From: Physcomitrium patens
Lineage: Eukaryota > Streptophyta > Bryopsida > Funariales > Funariaceae
NCBI RefSeq assembly: GCF_000002425.4
Contig: NC_037254.1
Coordinates: 25,863,679 to 25,927,678 of the forward strand
Reading direction: 5' to 3'
Length of the DNA stretch: 64,000 nucleotides
This document shows, piece by piece, positions 48,521 to 61,606 of this stretch (its first letter is position 1; every line of letters starts with the position of its first letter). Below the pieces are notes generated by a model. The model was not told the origin of the DNA and ran no database searches. It saw only the letters and a program-made list of their open reading frames with translations. Position numbers and translations under genes: made by a program.

Positions 48521-50785
48521 AAGATATTATGACTATCATAACCTTCAAGACAATGCAATAGAAATAAAGATCCTCAAAAATAACATGTTCTTTGATATAT
48601 AGATAGTGAAATATAATATGTTTGATATCACAACTTAAAAAGAGACTCTTGATGCTTGGTGATATTATTGGAAGTAGAAACCATCTTTAAGAATGTTCAA
48701 AGATTTTTATTTGAAAGAAATCACAAAGGCCTCAACAATGATCAAATATTAAGATGATCATTTTGCCCTGCTATATGACACTATTAATGGTTGAAAAGAC
48801 TTATCAATCACCTTCAAAGAGAACAAAGATTAAAGAATGTAGCAAACACAATTTGTATCATTTTGAACTTTCTCAATATGTAATTATTATTTTTCATAGA
48901 ACTCATTTCTAAAATAAGAAATAATATAATAATTATATATATATTTATATAGATTAAAAGTACTAAATAGAAGATAATATATAGATTTTGATATTAACTT
49001 GTGGCAAAGCTTTTTAGAAGCTTTATAGATGCATATTTGGCTTTACATGTATTTGAGATTAATTGATTAATTAAAAACTTGGCCAATAAATTAGCAACAT
49101 GTTGCATATTGTTGTATAATATGAATTCTTCCTTGAGAATGTACTAGACATCTAATTATAGAAGACAAATAGAAAATAAAATAATATGAACCTATCAAGT
49201 CTAATAGAATCTTAAATAAATTTTAAGTAGTTTTTAACAACCTTAATAAAACTTTAATCAATTTCAAAAGAATTTTAAAAGAAATTATAAAAGAAACATA
49301 AAGAAGTTATAAATTAATCTCAAAAAAAATCATAAAGAAATATAAAATTAAAATCTTTAAAGAAATAATAATAATCTTTAAAAATATTTAAAATAAAAAT
49401 CTTAAATAAATCCTAATCAAATCTTAATAAAATTCTAACAATCTTAAATAAATTCTAAAATAATCTTAATTAAATATTAATTAAATTTAAAATCAAATTC
49501 GAATTAAATCATAATAAAATCATAAGCAAACTTAATCAAATCTTAATAAAATTTTTAAAAAATCCTAAATAAATGTTAATTAAATACTGTAGTTGTTTTA
49601 AAATTTTAATAAATATTAATTGAACTATTGATCTTGATTGAAATTTTACTTAGATTTCAATCTTCACATAATTAGTAAGCATATAAAATTTAAAAAGAAT
49701 TAAATTCACTAATTGAAAGCAAAACTTCCAAAACCTCTTAGATGTTACTAGCCTTCATTTTTCAACTTGAAGGTTAATCTTTTAACAATATTTTTTTCTT
49801 TGTTGAACCAATAATTACTTTAAAATTTGATTGGTGTTTAGATTTTTAAGTCTACATGGCTTTCACTAATTTTTTCTTTTTTAAACTAGCAAATATTGCA
49901 AGATTTCAAAAATCCTCATTGATCCTAAATTTTAATTATTAAAGACCATAATCTACAAAAACTCTCACAACCTTCAACCTAACTGTTCAATTGACACCAA
50001 TTGTTTTTTACACATTTAAAACAATTACAGTGACAAATCAAAAAAATTATTTATAAATATGATACAATATTTAAAAATTTATCAAATTTATAAACTTATT
50101 TTTATTTAACAAAATATAAATCCATCGATTACATCTTTTACTTTAAAAAATCCTCAAAACTTCAATATGCCTTCAAATCACATGAAATAAATTCTCAAAA
50201 ATCTTCTTACAAGTCTTGAAGTAAATCCATTCTTTGATCAATCATAGAATCTCAGAGTCACTTAAGGTGCACGATTTTATGCCTTGGAGTCTGATTTTAA
50301 TCTTGGTTTATAATTGGTCTTCTCTAAATATCAATTCTTTATATTTGGAGGTGATTTTTACTAAAATATATTCTTAATTCTTTTTTTAAAATGCCTATAT
50401 TAATAATATATATTAATTTCTTTGATTTGGCTAACTTATGCATCTATAAAGTAATTAGAAGTCTCTTCTTTAAGAAATTATTATTAATATTTATTAATTT
50501 TTATTACCTCCTTTTCTATTATTTATATTTTTAAGATAACAATTGAATCCCTTTACAAAGCTCCTAATTAGATAATATATATATGGAAGCAAGAATGAAG
50601 CCTTCTTCACTCTTATTAATGCCTTTTTAATCCATTGTCTTATTTCAAGACTTTTTTATATTCTTATCTTTGGCAATAGCCATTCTTGTTTCAATACTAT
50701 ATTAGTTTTAAGTGAATATCTATTCTTTTTAAGTGATATAAGAGTATATTGATTTTTTGGTTCTTTGAAATTCATATTGTTGATA
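48521..50785 (+). mobile_element. Copy M, second piece: extra open-frame remnant and 3' LTR, split by H1
   Basis: 48,521-48,880 parallels 43,205-43,570 of N. The 3' LTR begins near 48,930, runs to about 49,121, resumes after H1 near 50,546 ('agctcctaattagataatatat' against the family 'agcccctagttagatagtatat') and ends near 50,785. It still shows 'gaagccttcttcactctt'. Very old and much broken. Confidence 0.7.
49122..50541. repeat. H1: solo H-type LTR inside the 3' LTR of M (about 1.42 kb)
   Basis: Its left start matches the left end of F (28093) and its right half matches the right end of F (35,000-35,570). No internal element sequence lies beside it. Ends are set by where the M LTR stops and resumes, and are approximate. 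No clear target duplication was found. Confidence 0.65.
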
Positions 50786-52600
50786 ATTATTGAATCTATT
50801 TGCTATTATCCCTCCTAATCTAATGGATCCAATCCTTATATGCTTGAAGAAGAAGATATGGTGGTCCAACCATATCTTATCTCTAAGTGTGCTAGCTTAA
50901 TATTATAGCTATAGGCAGGAACTTGAAGGATGAAATGAAGGTAGGTGCAACAAATCCATAATGATGCATGTAATAGACCTTTTTGTTTGCGAATGTGTCT
51001 CCTTATTTTTAATCACCAAATATTAAATTTATTGGATTTAAAAGACTACTTCAAATTTTTTTAGTCATGAATTATATCTTTTTTATTTTATCATATGATA
51101 CTTAATTTGATTATACTTAGTTTTTTAGTTCTAAAATAAACTTTTTAAGATCAAAAATAAAATTAAGAAAATTCAAGAAATAATTAAAAGCTAGTTAGTT
51201 TTATCTTAATTTGTAAGACAATTCTAAAATACACTTTTAAAGATCTAAAATAAAAATAAGAAAATTCAAGAAATAATTAAAAGCTAGTTAGTTTTATCTT
51301 AATTTGTAAGACAACTTTATATGATGATTATACTCTTAAATCTTTTGACATTGTATTATTTTTATATAATCAAAAAACAAGTTTTTACTATAAAAGGCCA
51401 TAATTTCTTCATATCCTTGACATGAAGAAGCATTTATCAATACCCCCCTTTAATTAATCACTTTTAATTAATTAATGCAGTTGACTAATTGTTTTCTTCT
51501 AATTTATTTTTATTACATGGCATTTCCAAAAGCAATGTATTAATGTTTCTATTGTTTCCACAAAAAGAAAGAAAACAACTACTATTTATTTTTCTTCTTA
51601 TTTTTGATCACGAATTATTAAATATTATTTATAATTATAATATAAAAAAATCAAAGTAGATTCTTTTTAGATATTTCTTTGATTTTATTTTATAAAACTT
51701 CTATTGCATTTGATATAAGAATTATTTAAATATATTTTTATTATTTTATTTTTATTTTAAGTCTTTATCTATTATTTTATCATTTTATTATTTATTTATT
51801 TTATCTTAAATCTTATAGATATTTTGGCCGAAAAATAGTCATGCGATAAAAAAATTAATTTAATTTTCTTTGTATTATAAAAAGATATATTTGTTAAGTT
51901 GTATAGCATATGAAGATAAGTAAATTAGATTCATTAGACATAATAAATTTAAGAATCCATCTCATTAAAAAGACATTTATCACAATCTTTGAAACAATTA
52001 GGTTTAGTCTATTATTTTTATTGCATTAATTTTTTTTCTTAAGTTATTTTAGTACTAACACTACTCTTTTTTATAAGTCCATAAGAAAATATGTTGTTAA
52101 TTTTTAATAGTATGCATAGTCTTTACTTATCTTTTCTAAGCTGTAATAAGATAAATAATTGAAAGTAAGTTTTTAGGATTTAGAAAATTTTGGATTTAGG
52201 ATTTTCTTAATTATTTATCTTATCAATATTTAATTCTTAATAATTTAGAATATTTTAGAGACTTCAATATGATTATAAATTTTAATTTTAGTTTTTATAG
52301 TTTTTAATTAATTTTTAAAATTATATTTAAAATTAAATTATTATAAAAAAATACATATTCATTGAAATTTTCTCTTAGTCTAATTAGAGGCTTCTTAAAT
52401 AAGCATAATAGCAAGCATTAGTTTTATTCTATACCAAATTTTATAGACAATAGTGATATTAAATTGCCAAAAAGTTGTCATCAATTAGCTATATTTAAAT
52501 TTTTCTCTCCATAAAATTGGCAATCATGAAAAACTTGCATTATAATCTATTTATTGCCTAATTATATTTCTAGCAATATTAATAAGATGGTTTAGATTGT
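50786..52600. other. AT-rich transition between the element block and the host gene
   Basis: No gene or clear element. It contains one tandem duplication (51131-51316) and ordinary AT-rich sequence. The G+C content rises sharply from about 52,640. Confidence 0.5.
51131..51316. repeat. Tandem duplication, 2 x 93 bp
   Basis: Two adjacent copies, starting at 51131 and 51224, both contain 'aattcaagaaataattaaaa' and 'ttagttttatcttaatttgt'. The first 30 bases of the units have diverged and the rest is nearly identical. Confidence 0.85.
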
Positions 52601-52940
52601 GAATTAACAAACCTTTGAAAAAAAAACATTCTTTTTCTATTTTTTTTTATTGTGCAACTAAACAGAAAAACTACAAGGGAGAGAATGGTTAGACATGGGT
52701 CTTGCACCCAACTTCTTCTGGCTTGGAATTCATGGACACTACCACCACTCTTAATAATAGAGAAGGAAGAGAAAACGAAGGAACAGACACATAGAACCAC
52801 CTCTGAAAAACAACGCTCCTCCAGGGATGGATTCCTTCCTTCCTGCCTATCATTGATGGATGGAATGGGTTCATCTCAATTCTGCAATACGCTCTAATGT
52901 TCCCCACTATGTGAACATTGTCTCGAACCTCATTGGGAAC

Positions 52941-52966
52941 GAGAGAGAGAGAGAGAGAGAAAAGAG
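52941..52966 (+). repeat. GA-rich microsatellite in the leader of the MBOAT gene
   Basis: A (GA)n run of about 20 bases continues as AAAGAGAGAG directly before the upstream ATG. CT/GA runs are common in plant 5' untranslated regions and can act as GAGA-type promoter elements. That role is only inferred here. Confidence 0.7.
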
Positions 52967-52970
52967 AGAG

Positions 52971-53015
52971 ATGTCGGCAGCCGCGGAAGGGGAGGGAAGG
53001 GGAAGGGGACAATAA
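52971..53015 (+). CDS. Upstream open frame in the MBOAT leader (14 codons)
   Basis: ATG at 52971 opens MSAAAEGEGRGRGQ and stops at 53015, about 160 bases before the main ATG. The bases around the ATG (GAGATGT) have G at -3, a fair start context. If the transcript starts upstream of it, ribosomes would meet this frame first, which usually lowers translation of the main frame. The transcript start is not known, so the frame may lie outside the mRNA. Confidence 0.4.
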   Translation: MSAAAEGEGRGRGQ

Positions 53016-53176
53016 TAATCCGAATGTCGCACGAACTGGGTTTTCAAAGGAATTCGGTTTTGCAACCCCAGTGAGTGAGTGTGAGGAGGATCATCTTTTG
53101 TTTTGTTTGTTTGTAGGGGTTGGGATTTTTGGGTCGAAGTGGTTTGATCGCGATCCTTACCCTTATTATTTCCGAA

Positions 53177-56100
53177 ATGGTGGTGGCTCGGAAGCAACAA
53201 TCGGTATGGCGGGGAATGGAGCTTTACGCTTGTATTGCGTACGCGGTTCTATTTGAAGTTTTTGTTTTCTGGCGCAGCTCTGCCACCTCCAGCGGTTGGT
53301 GCAGCTCTGAGCTCAAAATCTTTGTGGTTGTATCCGTTTCGGTTTTTCATGGGTTTTGATCTTTGCTTTTGCCCGTGTGCAAGGGATGAGTGGCTTGGTG
53401 CTATGGATGGCTGAGCTCGCATTAGAGATTTGTGGATCTTTTTCTTGCTGGAAAATGAAACAGAGGTTTTCTGTGTCTGTGTGGTCGATTCTGAGGTGGA
53501 TTGGGTAAGGCTCGTAGGTGATCAGTGTTTGAGAGAATTTTCTGTAGCTCAGATCGGTGTAAAACTGGCTTGTTGATGTGTCCTTTCATTATTAATGTGC
53601 GTGTTTGTAGGTTGTGTCTCAGGAGCCCAGAGGATAATCATCCCCTAAACCTTTAACCATCGCTGCATTATGATATGTTGCTCTTGACTCTAGCAATATA
53701 CCTCCTGCACAATGTGTCAAGCTATTCAGAAGCACGTCGTTATAGATTTTTCATGTTGAATGGTAGACTTTTCTGTTGTTGTCATGCTGCCTGTGTTTGG
53801 ATTCATCTGTGTTTGGCTTTTGTCCACGTATTATTGCCTCATAGCACCTCATCTTGTATGATTCATCAGCGTGTTAATGCAAGAGCGCAAGTTTTTGTAG
53901 CTAGGTTTTATTATTGCGTTATTGAATTTCAACAAGGTCATGTTCATTAATAACGTGTGTGTGTGTGTGTGTGAAGCAGAGTACTCCAGTGGCGCCAATG
54001 GAAGGTGGTTGTATGGATTGAAACCAGGCTGGATTGCCGGGCGCCAGATGGTATACCTCTTACTCTATATATTCTAAATTCCTTTTTTTTGTAAGGATCT
54101 GTGAGCAGCTATTTAGTTATATTGGTGCAGGTATTGCGTGCCCTTTTTTGTTGATCACATGCCAAGTTACTGTGACATGAGGCTTTTCCTAAATTGTATT
54201 AAGATCTTTGTTGAGCACCTTTTCCAGGACTTCACATACACTTGTTGAGCATTTGTGATTGTTTTTGATTGGTCTAACATCTCACATGTACCCACGGAAT
54301 TTTTTTACTTTGGACCAGGATCTTTCCGACACTCAATGGAGAAACTTTCGTTCCGGTTTGCCGGCTTTGACAGCAGTCATGGCTGCCTTCTCAATTCTGG
54401 GAGCATGCCTAAGGACGAGTCTAGGCTTGAAGGGCAGAGGAATGGCGAGGTTTTGGCTACTTGCCTCATCAGTATATGTAATCTATTTGCACGGAAATTG
54501 GTAAGTGCAGAACTAACAGAGTGAATTTGGTGAAAGCTTGCGTTCCATTAGTTATCGCTTGTTAAAATAAATGAAAATGTAAAATGATACTCTATGCATC
54601 TTTCTGTTTCCTCTCAGATTGATGCTGGTACTAGTCAATTCTGGACACGATGTTGTGGGTGGATAGTTATCAGATTAAAAAAAAAAATCTAGTTCCTTAA
54701 GAATCCTCGTTAATTGCTTTTCTGGCATGGCAGCGTTCTTTTCATACTAGCAATTGTTCTTGGTAATTACATCCTCACAAAGGTACTCCTTATCCTCTAT
54801 CTTTCAACTTTATGTACTTTTCTTCAATTGACCTGATAACTCTGTAGCGATTTTGTAAGAGAGCTGAAAGCACTAAAGATCGAAATTGACACTTCCACAG
54901 CAGATTGCTTTCATGAATTTTAAAACGTTGAGTCTGAATGTGTACAAACCTTGAACGGTCGTTCTTTCTAACCAGATACTAGTAGTTCCTAGACTTGATT
55001 TGAATCCTTCTACCAGTTGTGTCAAGCCATGATGTTGACGTGTTGAAGGTGTGAGCAGGCATTGGCAGGAAAAGTAGTTTTTCCTTACCTTCTTTGGATA
55101 TACAACCTCACATTTCTTGTCAGCAACCGTCTGTACAGCGGTTATAAATTCGCATCTTTTGGGTGAGAATTTCCTGCCTATTCTGCATAGATGTCACCTT
55201 TTGAATTTTGATGCAGTAGTTTCTGATCCTCATGTCTTTAAGCAGCACGGAGCAGCCAATCTTGGTGGTTTAGACTTTAATGTATGCTTTTATCCACCCT
55301 ATCTTATCTAAACGACGTGAATCTTACATTCAATTAAGTTAAAGAAATTCGGTGTTGCAGGGAGCAGTTCGCCTTCTTGGATCAGCATAGGGGTGCACTA
55401 AGATGGCATATCAGCTTCAACATGGGTATGATATGTTTTCTCATGTCTGGTTCTTGTGGTTCACTATTTCTTGGACGCAGCTCTTCTCGATGTTCTAAGG
55501 TGATGATAGTAGCGGAAACACTATTTCGCAGACATTGTTAATACGTGTCTATGAGTTTTTTCTCTGAGAATGCGTTGCAATATTGTGTATAAGTGACCTT
55601 GAGGTGCTAGATTTGTTGTTCTAGAGCTGCAGTTTGTGTGCATAATTTACTGGTTTCCTAATATCCTGGGTTGGGTTGATTGCAGTAATGTTGCGAATGG
55701 TTAGCTTTGGCCTCGACTATCATTGGGCGCAAATTTCCCAACCTTCAACTATCAATTGGGAGGTCTGTCTTTTTTTCGTCCTTCATCCATGAGCTAGGAG
55801 GTTGGTTGCAGTGCCCTCCTTTGCTTGGTTTGGAAGTCATGAAATTGTTTGAAAGAAGACGTTACAGATACCATAATCCATTTGGAATTTCTTAGTCTTT
55901 CTCTAGTAAGTCACAATTTGATATCCATGTGCAAAAGGAGATGATTTGAAAATCCGTGGTTGACTTGTCTAGACCACGTTTTTGTTGCTTCTGATTTTCA
56001 CAGAAATGGTTGTCTTAATCCTGCCCACATGGACAGTGGTTTGAACGCATCAGACGGAATTTATTAAACTTGTTCCACATAGTGAAGTTTCTCAAGATTC

Positions 56101-59100
56101 AATTTGAAATTAACGTGCATATTGCCTCGAACCGACTTTGTCTGCAAACATGGGGATGGGTTACAGAACCATATGCGGAAATGTGAGCTTTGCACGCCTG
56201 GGATATCTGGAACTGAGGGGTCTTCTTGTTATTTATCACGACAAGTAAGATTATGTCTATTTCATCTCCACGTCAATCGCATATAAAAGTTTCCAGTTTT
56301 TTCTACTTAGGTTTGGCTTTCTAATGTACTTTCAAGTGGATAATTTACCCTATTGAGATATTATTGCTTATTGGATTTACGATGTAGGATGAGATTTTGT
56401 CAGACACGAAAATCTGGCATCGGTAACGTATGTACTGCGATTAGTGGGTAACTAATGATGTCACATGTTAATGCGATGTTATCATTCCAGCCTAGTAGTC
56501 TTTGTTCAATTTTATGGTAATAGCTAATATATTCTGTACGAAACTAGTGGAAAAGGGGTGGGTTTGTGAAACCTTTCGTTATCTACCAAATCTCTGAGAT
56601 AATAAATTATAAGCTTTTGAGCCATATAAAGCTAAGAGTGATAGCAATTGTAATAGGAAAGGGTATTAGGAGGAGTCCTATTCACATTGTTGGTGTCCTG
56701 TTTTAAAAAAAAAAAATTGTACTGCGATTGCAGGAGAAGCCAGTGTCTGGAGCTCAGTATAATCTTGTCACTTACTTGGCGTATCTGCTTTATGCACCCT
56801 TGTATATTGCTGGACCTATAATCACCTTCAACGCTTTTGCCTCCCAGGTCTTCTCTCTACCCTTTTCCCGAGTATCGTAAGGGTGACCTGTGGGTTCTAT
56901 TGCTGTCACTGATGCGCACACCTCAGCCTTGTTTGCTTCTGAGATTCATTATGCTTTGAGCGAGTAAATCATTGATTTTGTAAATATACAACAACATGCC
57001 TCTTATCACGATGGATCTCACACAATCATTAATCATTTTAGTTGATCGGTCTATGTTAATTTTTCAGCTGGAAAACATTCAGAAGGCTTACAGTAGAAAA
57101 GACATTGCAATTTATGGGCTGCGTTGGCTTTTGTGCTTTCTGCTTATTGAGTTTCTCACCCACCATTGCTATTTCAACGCCTTAGCGATCAGGTCTGTTG
57201 CTGTACCCTGTCAAATGTATCTTAGACCTTGATTTCATTGTTTCGTGCTTCACGCTTCATGGAGGTTTTTTATTCACAATAGCATGGATTTGTTTTGGCG
57301 CTATAACCACACATTTCAATACCTCAGATCATGCTTTGGTGATGCAGTGGTGTTTGGCAAAGGTTATCACCTCTTGAGATTTTCATTATTGGATATGGAG
57401 TAAGTTATGTTTCTCTCTATTTTAGCAGGCTGCCTCTTAAGTTGTCTCAGCTTCTAATAGTTAGACATATACCATATATCTTAAGTTTGTGACCTCTCGG
57501 AAGTTAAAAATTCAATGTAGGTTGAGCAATTAGTGCACCCTCTTTGGATTCTTTTAGATTATGTCCCGTAGCTTTTGGCTTCTGGACACTAAAATTCCCG
57601 AAACCCCTTTCCGCATTATTCAACAAAATAATTCTTACACTAGCTCATTTTGTGGTTTTTGACAGGTCCTGAACTTCATGTGGCTCAAATTCCTACTGAT
57701 TTGGCGTTTCTTCCGATTTTGGGCCCTGGTATGCCCAGTTCTATGCGACTTGTTAGATGTTTTCAGTTGATCCATGTTTGATATCATTCTTATTGTTATA
57801 TATGCGATTATTGCAGATCGATGGAATTGAAACCCTAGAAAATATGACCAAATGCCTCAACAATTGCTGTGACTTGGAAACATTTTGGAAAAGTTGGCAC
57901 GCTTCTTATAATCGCTATCTTGTGAGGTATTTTCAAAATATTCTTGCATTTCATGATTTTCTTTTGTTGTTGTTGTTATGATTTAACTCACCAAGTGACC
58001 ACCATTTGAGTAACATCAATCCTTGTATTATGATTTCTGACCAGTTAAATTGGAAATCAATTTTCAAGCGCAACTTTATAAAGTATTGAGACACTTTCTT
58101 TGTGTTAGTCGATTATACAAACAGTACCAGAATATGTGAATATAAAACATTCTGGTTTTGAAATTTACTCTAATAGTTTATGTATAATTTCCACTTTCAC
58201 CATGGTTTTGGGCATGAGTTTTTGTCTTTGACTTGCTGACTCTATTGTGTTTGATTCGGTAGATACTTGTACATTCCTCTTGGAGGATCCCGATGGAGGT
58301 TCCTCAATGTGTGGATCATCTTTACTTTTGTGGCAATCTGGCATGATCTTGAATGGTGAGTACATTTTGCAGATTGGTTATTATCATCTCTGATTATGCA
58401 GGGGCTATGGCACTCAATTTGCACTTATATCTCTCGAGATTGGACTTAACGCTACCATTTCAACATGGAGGCTGTTATAAAAGAAAAACACACATTTGGC
58501 AAAGATGTTCTCAAAGGTTTGGGGTGTTTGATCCCCGCCTTGCTTCGCTCATCTTACCTGCTCCGACTTTCCAATCTTTGAATGTGATTTTTCTAATTTC
58601 TGCATTAACAGGAGGCTTCTTTCATGGGCGTGGGTGACGTGTGTACTCTGGGGTCCGGAGTTGCTAGTGAAATCTCTTATGCGCACACCTCAAGTGCGTC
58701 ACTCGATCCACTCTCTTTCCTATTCGACTGTGTTGTGCAATGAAAGGTTTTCAATGTAAATTCGCAGAATGAGCTAATGAAATCTCAATATTAGCTTAAG
58801 ATGCCGAAATTTCTAATTATTGGTGATTTTCAAGTGAGACATTTTGTCAACATTTTGACATTTTGCTTCTGATGGTTGAGCAGATGGCAAGCTTTAAGAA
58901 GACAAACGCTTACCGGGAGTGCCATGCATTAGCAGGGTCACTCAACATCACCGGCCTCATGGTAACGTATCACCACATGAATTTCAGAGTTGTATTGAAT
59001 AATTACTGCTATAGTTCTTTTCTTTTCATCAACAAAACGCTGCTCTTCCATCAATACTGAGGAGTCATCTCGTTAACAACTTGTTTCCCTTACTTTTATG

Positions 59101-59969
59101 GTTACAGGTTTCAATCCATCAAGTTTTGTTGTTTCAATACGTGGAATTCTAGATGTTTGCGCTTAGTAGCTTAAAACAATTACTACCTGTGTGCAGCTCG
59201 CAAACCTTGTGGGCTTTGTGGTTGGTCCCGATGGCATGAAGCTATTGGCTTCCCGTATGCTATCTCGTGAAAGTGAGTAACAAATGAAGATTTTAAGTTT
59301 AAAATTAGTACTTCGACTTGTTTGTATTGTCTGGTTCTTTTCATGTAACTAAATTTTCTTTCACTCCTTATCCGCACTATTTGGGGATTATATTCAAGAC
59401 ATTCTCTAGATGCTATCTACTGTAGGTCATCAGATCTTAATGGCTTCCTTAATATTTTTGGCAGAAAAACTCATGAAGCTGGTTGGTTGTACTTTTACAG
59501 ATGTTCCACTTCTTCTCGCCATTGTATTCTCCTTCTACATTGGAACGAAGGTATGTCATTTTGGGTGCAAGTTCTAGAAATTCTCCTTTTTGGCGGATGA
59601 CTTGGCTACCCCTGTAATTAGATATCGGCAGACACAATCAGCTTGAAAGATATGATTCATGTGTATCTCCTGTTCACCAGCAGAAATAAGCACGTCCTCT
59701 TGATTGCTTGTCTTGCATAGTACTTTCTGGAATGTTTATTCATTTACAACTGTAGAACAGACCATTATTTTTCAAGACCTGTATAATTCAACTCATGAGT
59801 CAAATTTCTAGAATCTATACTATGTTTTCAGAAGTTCAATCAATCAATTTATCGAAGCTCACTAAATTTTTTGTACTTTTGGCAGCTCATGCTTGCAATC
59901 CACGACCATGCAGAGAAGTCTCAAGAAAGTAAAAAGCAAGTTTCTTCTAGGAAACAACTCATTGACTGA
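53177..59969 (+). CDS. GUP1-like: GUP1/HHAT-like membrane-bound O-acyltransferase (MBOAT), 19 exons, 568 aa
   Basis: Exons: 53177-53294, 53980-54050, 54319-54500, 54734-54782, 55059-55162, 55361-55425, 55686-55762, 56167-56244, 56734-56847, 57068-57192, 57348-57399, 57666-57728, 57817-57926, 58263-58355, 58612-58693, 58884-58961, 59197-59272, 59465-59550, 59886-59969. All introns are GT-AG and phases close to 1707 nt. Many hydrophobic segments indicate a polytopic membrane protein, probably in the ER. MBOAT signatures: [14 protein letters not shown] (268-281), [20 protein letters not shown] (389-408) with Asn398, and [10 protein letters not shown] with the presumed catalytic His430. A Cys cluster (C228, C231, C242) precedes them. 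Yeast Gup1 (about 560 aa) acylates lyso-GPI anchors and HHAT palmitoylates Hedgehog. The plant substrate is uncertain. The exon 1 donor (GTTGGT) is weak, so residues 38-42 are least sure. Met14 (53216) is an alternative start. Confidence 0.93.
53955..53973 (+). repeat. (GT)n run in intron 1 of the MBOAT gene
   Basis: About nine GT units lie directly upstream of the exon 2 acceptor and replace the usual pyrimidine tract. Confidence 0.9.
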
Positions 59970-61100
59970 AGCTCGGAATAGTTTATCAAGGTTTCAGTTG
60001 GTAATTCTTAGTGTTCCCCCTGATGTTAGGCCAAACATCTCTATTTCAATGTTTCCTCATTTCTCGAAAGACTGATGTCCTCTACCATTCAAGTGTGGAA
60101 CTTTTCCCTTTCCGCAACTCCTTTGCTGACAGGCATTCATTTCAACATGGTTCGTTGGAATATATACCGCAGGTAACCGTTTTGAGGCCTGAATGGACGA
60201 GGAACTACATCCAACTTACTACCTCGAAGGGAGGATAAAACAAAGTTCACGCTGGACAAAACCATACAGAAGTTTGAACAGAATGGGCTCAGGGTCATGA
60301 CTTTTAGTTGTCCACTGTTGTCCCATGAGTTGAGTTGCTAGTTGCTCGTAGTTTTTGCTTGAATGAACTACCTCATGATTCTAATCATGAGGATGCAGAT
60401 TACTGATTTGTAAAGATGAACTAATTCCTTAATGACGATCTATCCGAGACATTTGCTAGTTTCAAGAATAGCAGATTATTTTGTCATGTAAATTTTTAGT
60501 GTCCCTCTGCCTGACAAAATCTCCTTGCTGTCTCCGTTGTGAATGAGGTGAGCATAAGTAACAATACTACCACACTGTAGGTATAAAGGCGTAGGATGGC
60601 TTTTAATCCTCATGAGACTTGAGAAAAGTTAAAACCCTGAATGTCATGTGGTAGACATCCGGCTAGGGCAGAAGGTTCCCACACTAGGACTTGGTAATTT
60701 TTTAGATTCATTCATTCATGGATTTTGGGCAATGCTAATTTTCTTTTTTTGATGTACCTACTTGTACAAATTGGGAATTCACACAAATTGGGAACTCAAT
60801 GTTAGAGGTTGGAGAGCTCGTAGATGAGGACAGACTAAGGGGTGGGAGAAAGAAGAATGGCTGTGGCTAGGTCAAATTCACATTCTATAAATGCAACAGC
60901 TGGTGCCATTAGGGCTCAAACCTTGAGCCTTGTGGTGAGAGTATGTTCCCCCAATCACTTGTACAGACTTTTTCAGTTAGTTATAGGAAATGAAAATGTT
61001 TCAATATCTACAAAAAAAATATACATTTTGCCCAATGCTTGCATGCTTTCCAAGGGTAGTGGGTGGATAGCAGATTAGACAAAATCCTTGTAAATGGTTG
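59970..61100 (+). other. 3' untranslated region and downstream spacer of the MBOAT gene
   Basis: Composition remains gene-like to about 60,500. No canonical AATAAA signal is obvious, which is common in plants. No second gene is supported before 61,100. Open frames here are short and unlike known proteins. Confidence 0.5.
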
Positions 61101-61606
61101 TGGTTGAAATTCTGTGATGCAATATTCATTCAAGATACCAATTTAGGAGATATTTTGTCAAAGCAATAGACATTCTCCTTCACATGCCAACTTATTTCTC
61201 TTATAAGTAATTTCCAATCTTCTAGGGCTTCATTCAATGAGATAAGTTAGGTATCAAGTTTGTACTTAGAGAAGACATATTGTAGATTAATGTTTGCAAC
61301 AATGTTTATATAATTTAAGGATTTGAATAGATACAAAATATTTTTGCTTCTTACTTTGTATTAGTTCATTGGCTTAGGAATGATGAGACTAAATAAAAAT
61401 GTTGTATCTCAACCAAAAGGACCAACTTCATTTACAATTAAAAAAAAAAAAAAATAGCAATCCAAAAAAATGCTAATGCTAGAAATCAAACTTAGGATCT
61501 CATATTAATCGATTTATTTACCACAAACATTGCATTTTTTTTTTTTTTTTTTTTTTTTTTCTATTCTTGACAGAATTTAAGTGTTTGATATCTATCTGTA
61601 AATCTA

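Noticed and set aside
52689-53012. Minus-strand open frame of 107 codons with Ser/Leu repeats
   Set aside because: It is the antisense of the GA-rich leader of the MBOAT gene. Low-complexity residues and no kinship seen.
53120-53176. In-frame extension of MBOAT exon 1 upstream of the ATG
   Set aside because: It would need a TTG start. The first in-frame ATG is at 53177, and the extension adds nothing typical of the family.
54255-54524. 89-codon plus-strand frame over MBOAT exon 3
   Set aside because: It is an out-of-frame reading across the exon and its introns. The correct frame fits GUP1-like proteins.
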